Source of the DNA: Methanomassiliicoccaceae archaeon UBA328
GTDB lineage: Archaea > Thermoplasmatota > Thermoplasmata > Methanomassiliicoccales > Methanomethylophilaceae
Reading direction: 5' to 3'
NCBI GenBank assembly: GCA_002506905.1
Contig: DAYM01000006.1
Coordinates: forward strand, 56,490-120,489
DNA: 64,000 nucleotides
The notes beneath the pieces are model-generated. The model did not search any database. It saw only the letters and a program-made list of their open reading frames with translations, and was not told the origin of the DNA. Shown here piece by piece: positions 63,645 through 64,000 of this stretch. The translations under genes and the position numbers were made by a program. The first letter of the stretch is position 1. Each line of letters begins with the position of its first letter.

Positions 63645-64000
63645 ACGTCCAGCTCCTTCTCGTCGAAGGTGACCTCTTCGAATGCACGCTTCTTGAGACG
63701 GTGGGAGAGTACGAGTGAACCGACCTTGCGGATATCTTCCTTCGTTACCTCGGTCCTTCCTTCGAAGGCTGCATTGGCCTTGGCGGCCTTCATCATCGTG
63801 ATGTCTGCCCTGTGTCCCTCCATTCCGAAATGGATTGAGACCATGACGACATCGTGCACGAGAAGATCGCTGATGGTGACCTTCTTGAGAAGCTCGCGGG
63901 CAGCGATGATATTGTTGCGGAGCTCGTCTGTATCCTTCTGATATTTGGCCATGTACGCCTCGGGATCCTGATCGAACTCCATCCTGCGTTTGATGACCTC
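63629..64000 (-). CDS. BchI/ChlI-like AAA+ chelatase subunit, C-terminal part
   Basis: The gene runs beyond the window end; about 123 C-terminal residues are present. It shows the AAA+ lid with FGMEGHRADITMMKAAKANAAFEGRTEV and the VLSHRLKKRAFEEV region, the same layout as the lid in the BchD-like protein. The Walker motifs would be outside the window. Paired with 61743 in an operon. Confidence 0.85.
   Translation of the reverse strand, partial: EVIKRRMEFDQDPEAYMAKYQKDTDELRNNIIAARELLKKVTISDLLVHDVVMVSIHFGMEGHRADITMMKAAKANAAFEGRTEVTKEDIRKVGSLVLSHRLKKRAFEEVTFDEKELDVCLGF

Noticed and set aside
1..64000. CRISPR arrays, insertion sequences, rRNA
   Set aside because: No regularly spaced repeats, no transposase frame and no rRNA-like stretch were seen.

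Overview
The window looks like a chromosomal segment of a methanogenic archaeon of the order Methanomassiliicoccales, probably a gut or rumen type close to Methanomethylophilus; the order is an inference. Visible archaeal markers are sn-glycerol-1-phosphate dehydrogenase, archaeal tRNA-guanine transglycosylase, Hel308, LonB, Pth2, UPF0179, the KEOPS subunits Pcc1 and Cgi121, the HMG-CoA synthase/thiolase/DUF35 cluster and TATA-type promoters. A methylcobamide:CoM methyltransferase-like gene and large secreted beta-repeat proteins fit a host-associated methylotrophic methanogen. No intact gene whose end I checked stops with TAG; the only TAG codons found in a genuine reading frame lie inside a thiE-like pseudogene. 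This is what a pyrrolysine-decoding genome would show.

Layout. 1-6.8 kb: a methyltransferase 3' part, then a clostridial-style thiamine cluster (thiE, thiE-like pseudogene, thiS, broken thiF, thiG, thiH, second thiE-like gene, thiM) and a beta-carbonic anhydrase. Thiazole synthesis shows three separate lesions while the salvage kinase and ThiE are intact. 6.8-9.8 kb: Pth2, a small unknown protein, TgtA. 9.5-14.4 kb: operon leuA-leuC-leuD-leuB-pcc1 on the minus strand. Its leader holds a 13-codon Leu/Ile-rich mini-ORF and a hairpin that would cover the leuA ribosome binding site, so it looks like a translational attenuator. 14.4-24.5 kb: a large surface protein, an acidic/basic coiled-coil protein, a superoxide reductase, G1P dehydrogenase, purC, an E1-like enzyme, the NMN/NAD pair pncC-nadM, and a BspA-like remnant. 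24.5-30 kb: membrane LonB, a secreted transglutaminase, and a multiply broken GLUG-type surface protein. 30-40 kb: Hel308, thrC-thrB, Cgi121, the mevalonate entry operon with its HTH regulator, and a double-domain PPK2. 40-49 kb: an AhpD-like protein, a frameshifted Mg2+ P-type ATPase, a PAP2 phosphatase, unknown zinc-ribbon and helical proteins, aconitase, an IMPase-type phosphatase, and tRNA-Pro(CGG). 49-50 kb: an AT-rich patch next to the tRNA with a decayed zeta-toxin-like gene. 50-64 kb: a short UvrA-like ABC protein, two tandem CBS-domain paralogues, a LOG-like protein, a broken secreted GxW-repeat protein, bacterial-type threonyl-tRNA synthetase, an HdrCB/HdrD-like protein, a flavoprotein, and a BchD/BchI-like chelatase pair cut by the window end.

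A theme of the window is gene decay in accessory genes: thiE-like, thiF, GLUG protein, BspA-like remnant, mgtA-like ATPase, zeta toxin and GxW-repeat protein. Long housekeeping genes (acnA, lonB, hel308, thrS, tgtA) are intact, which argues against simple sequencing error, although several indels sit in homopolymers and should be confirmed with reads.
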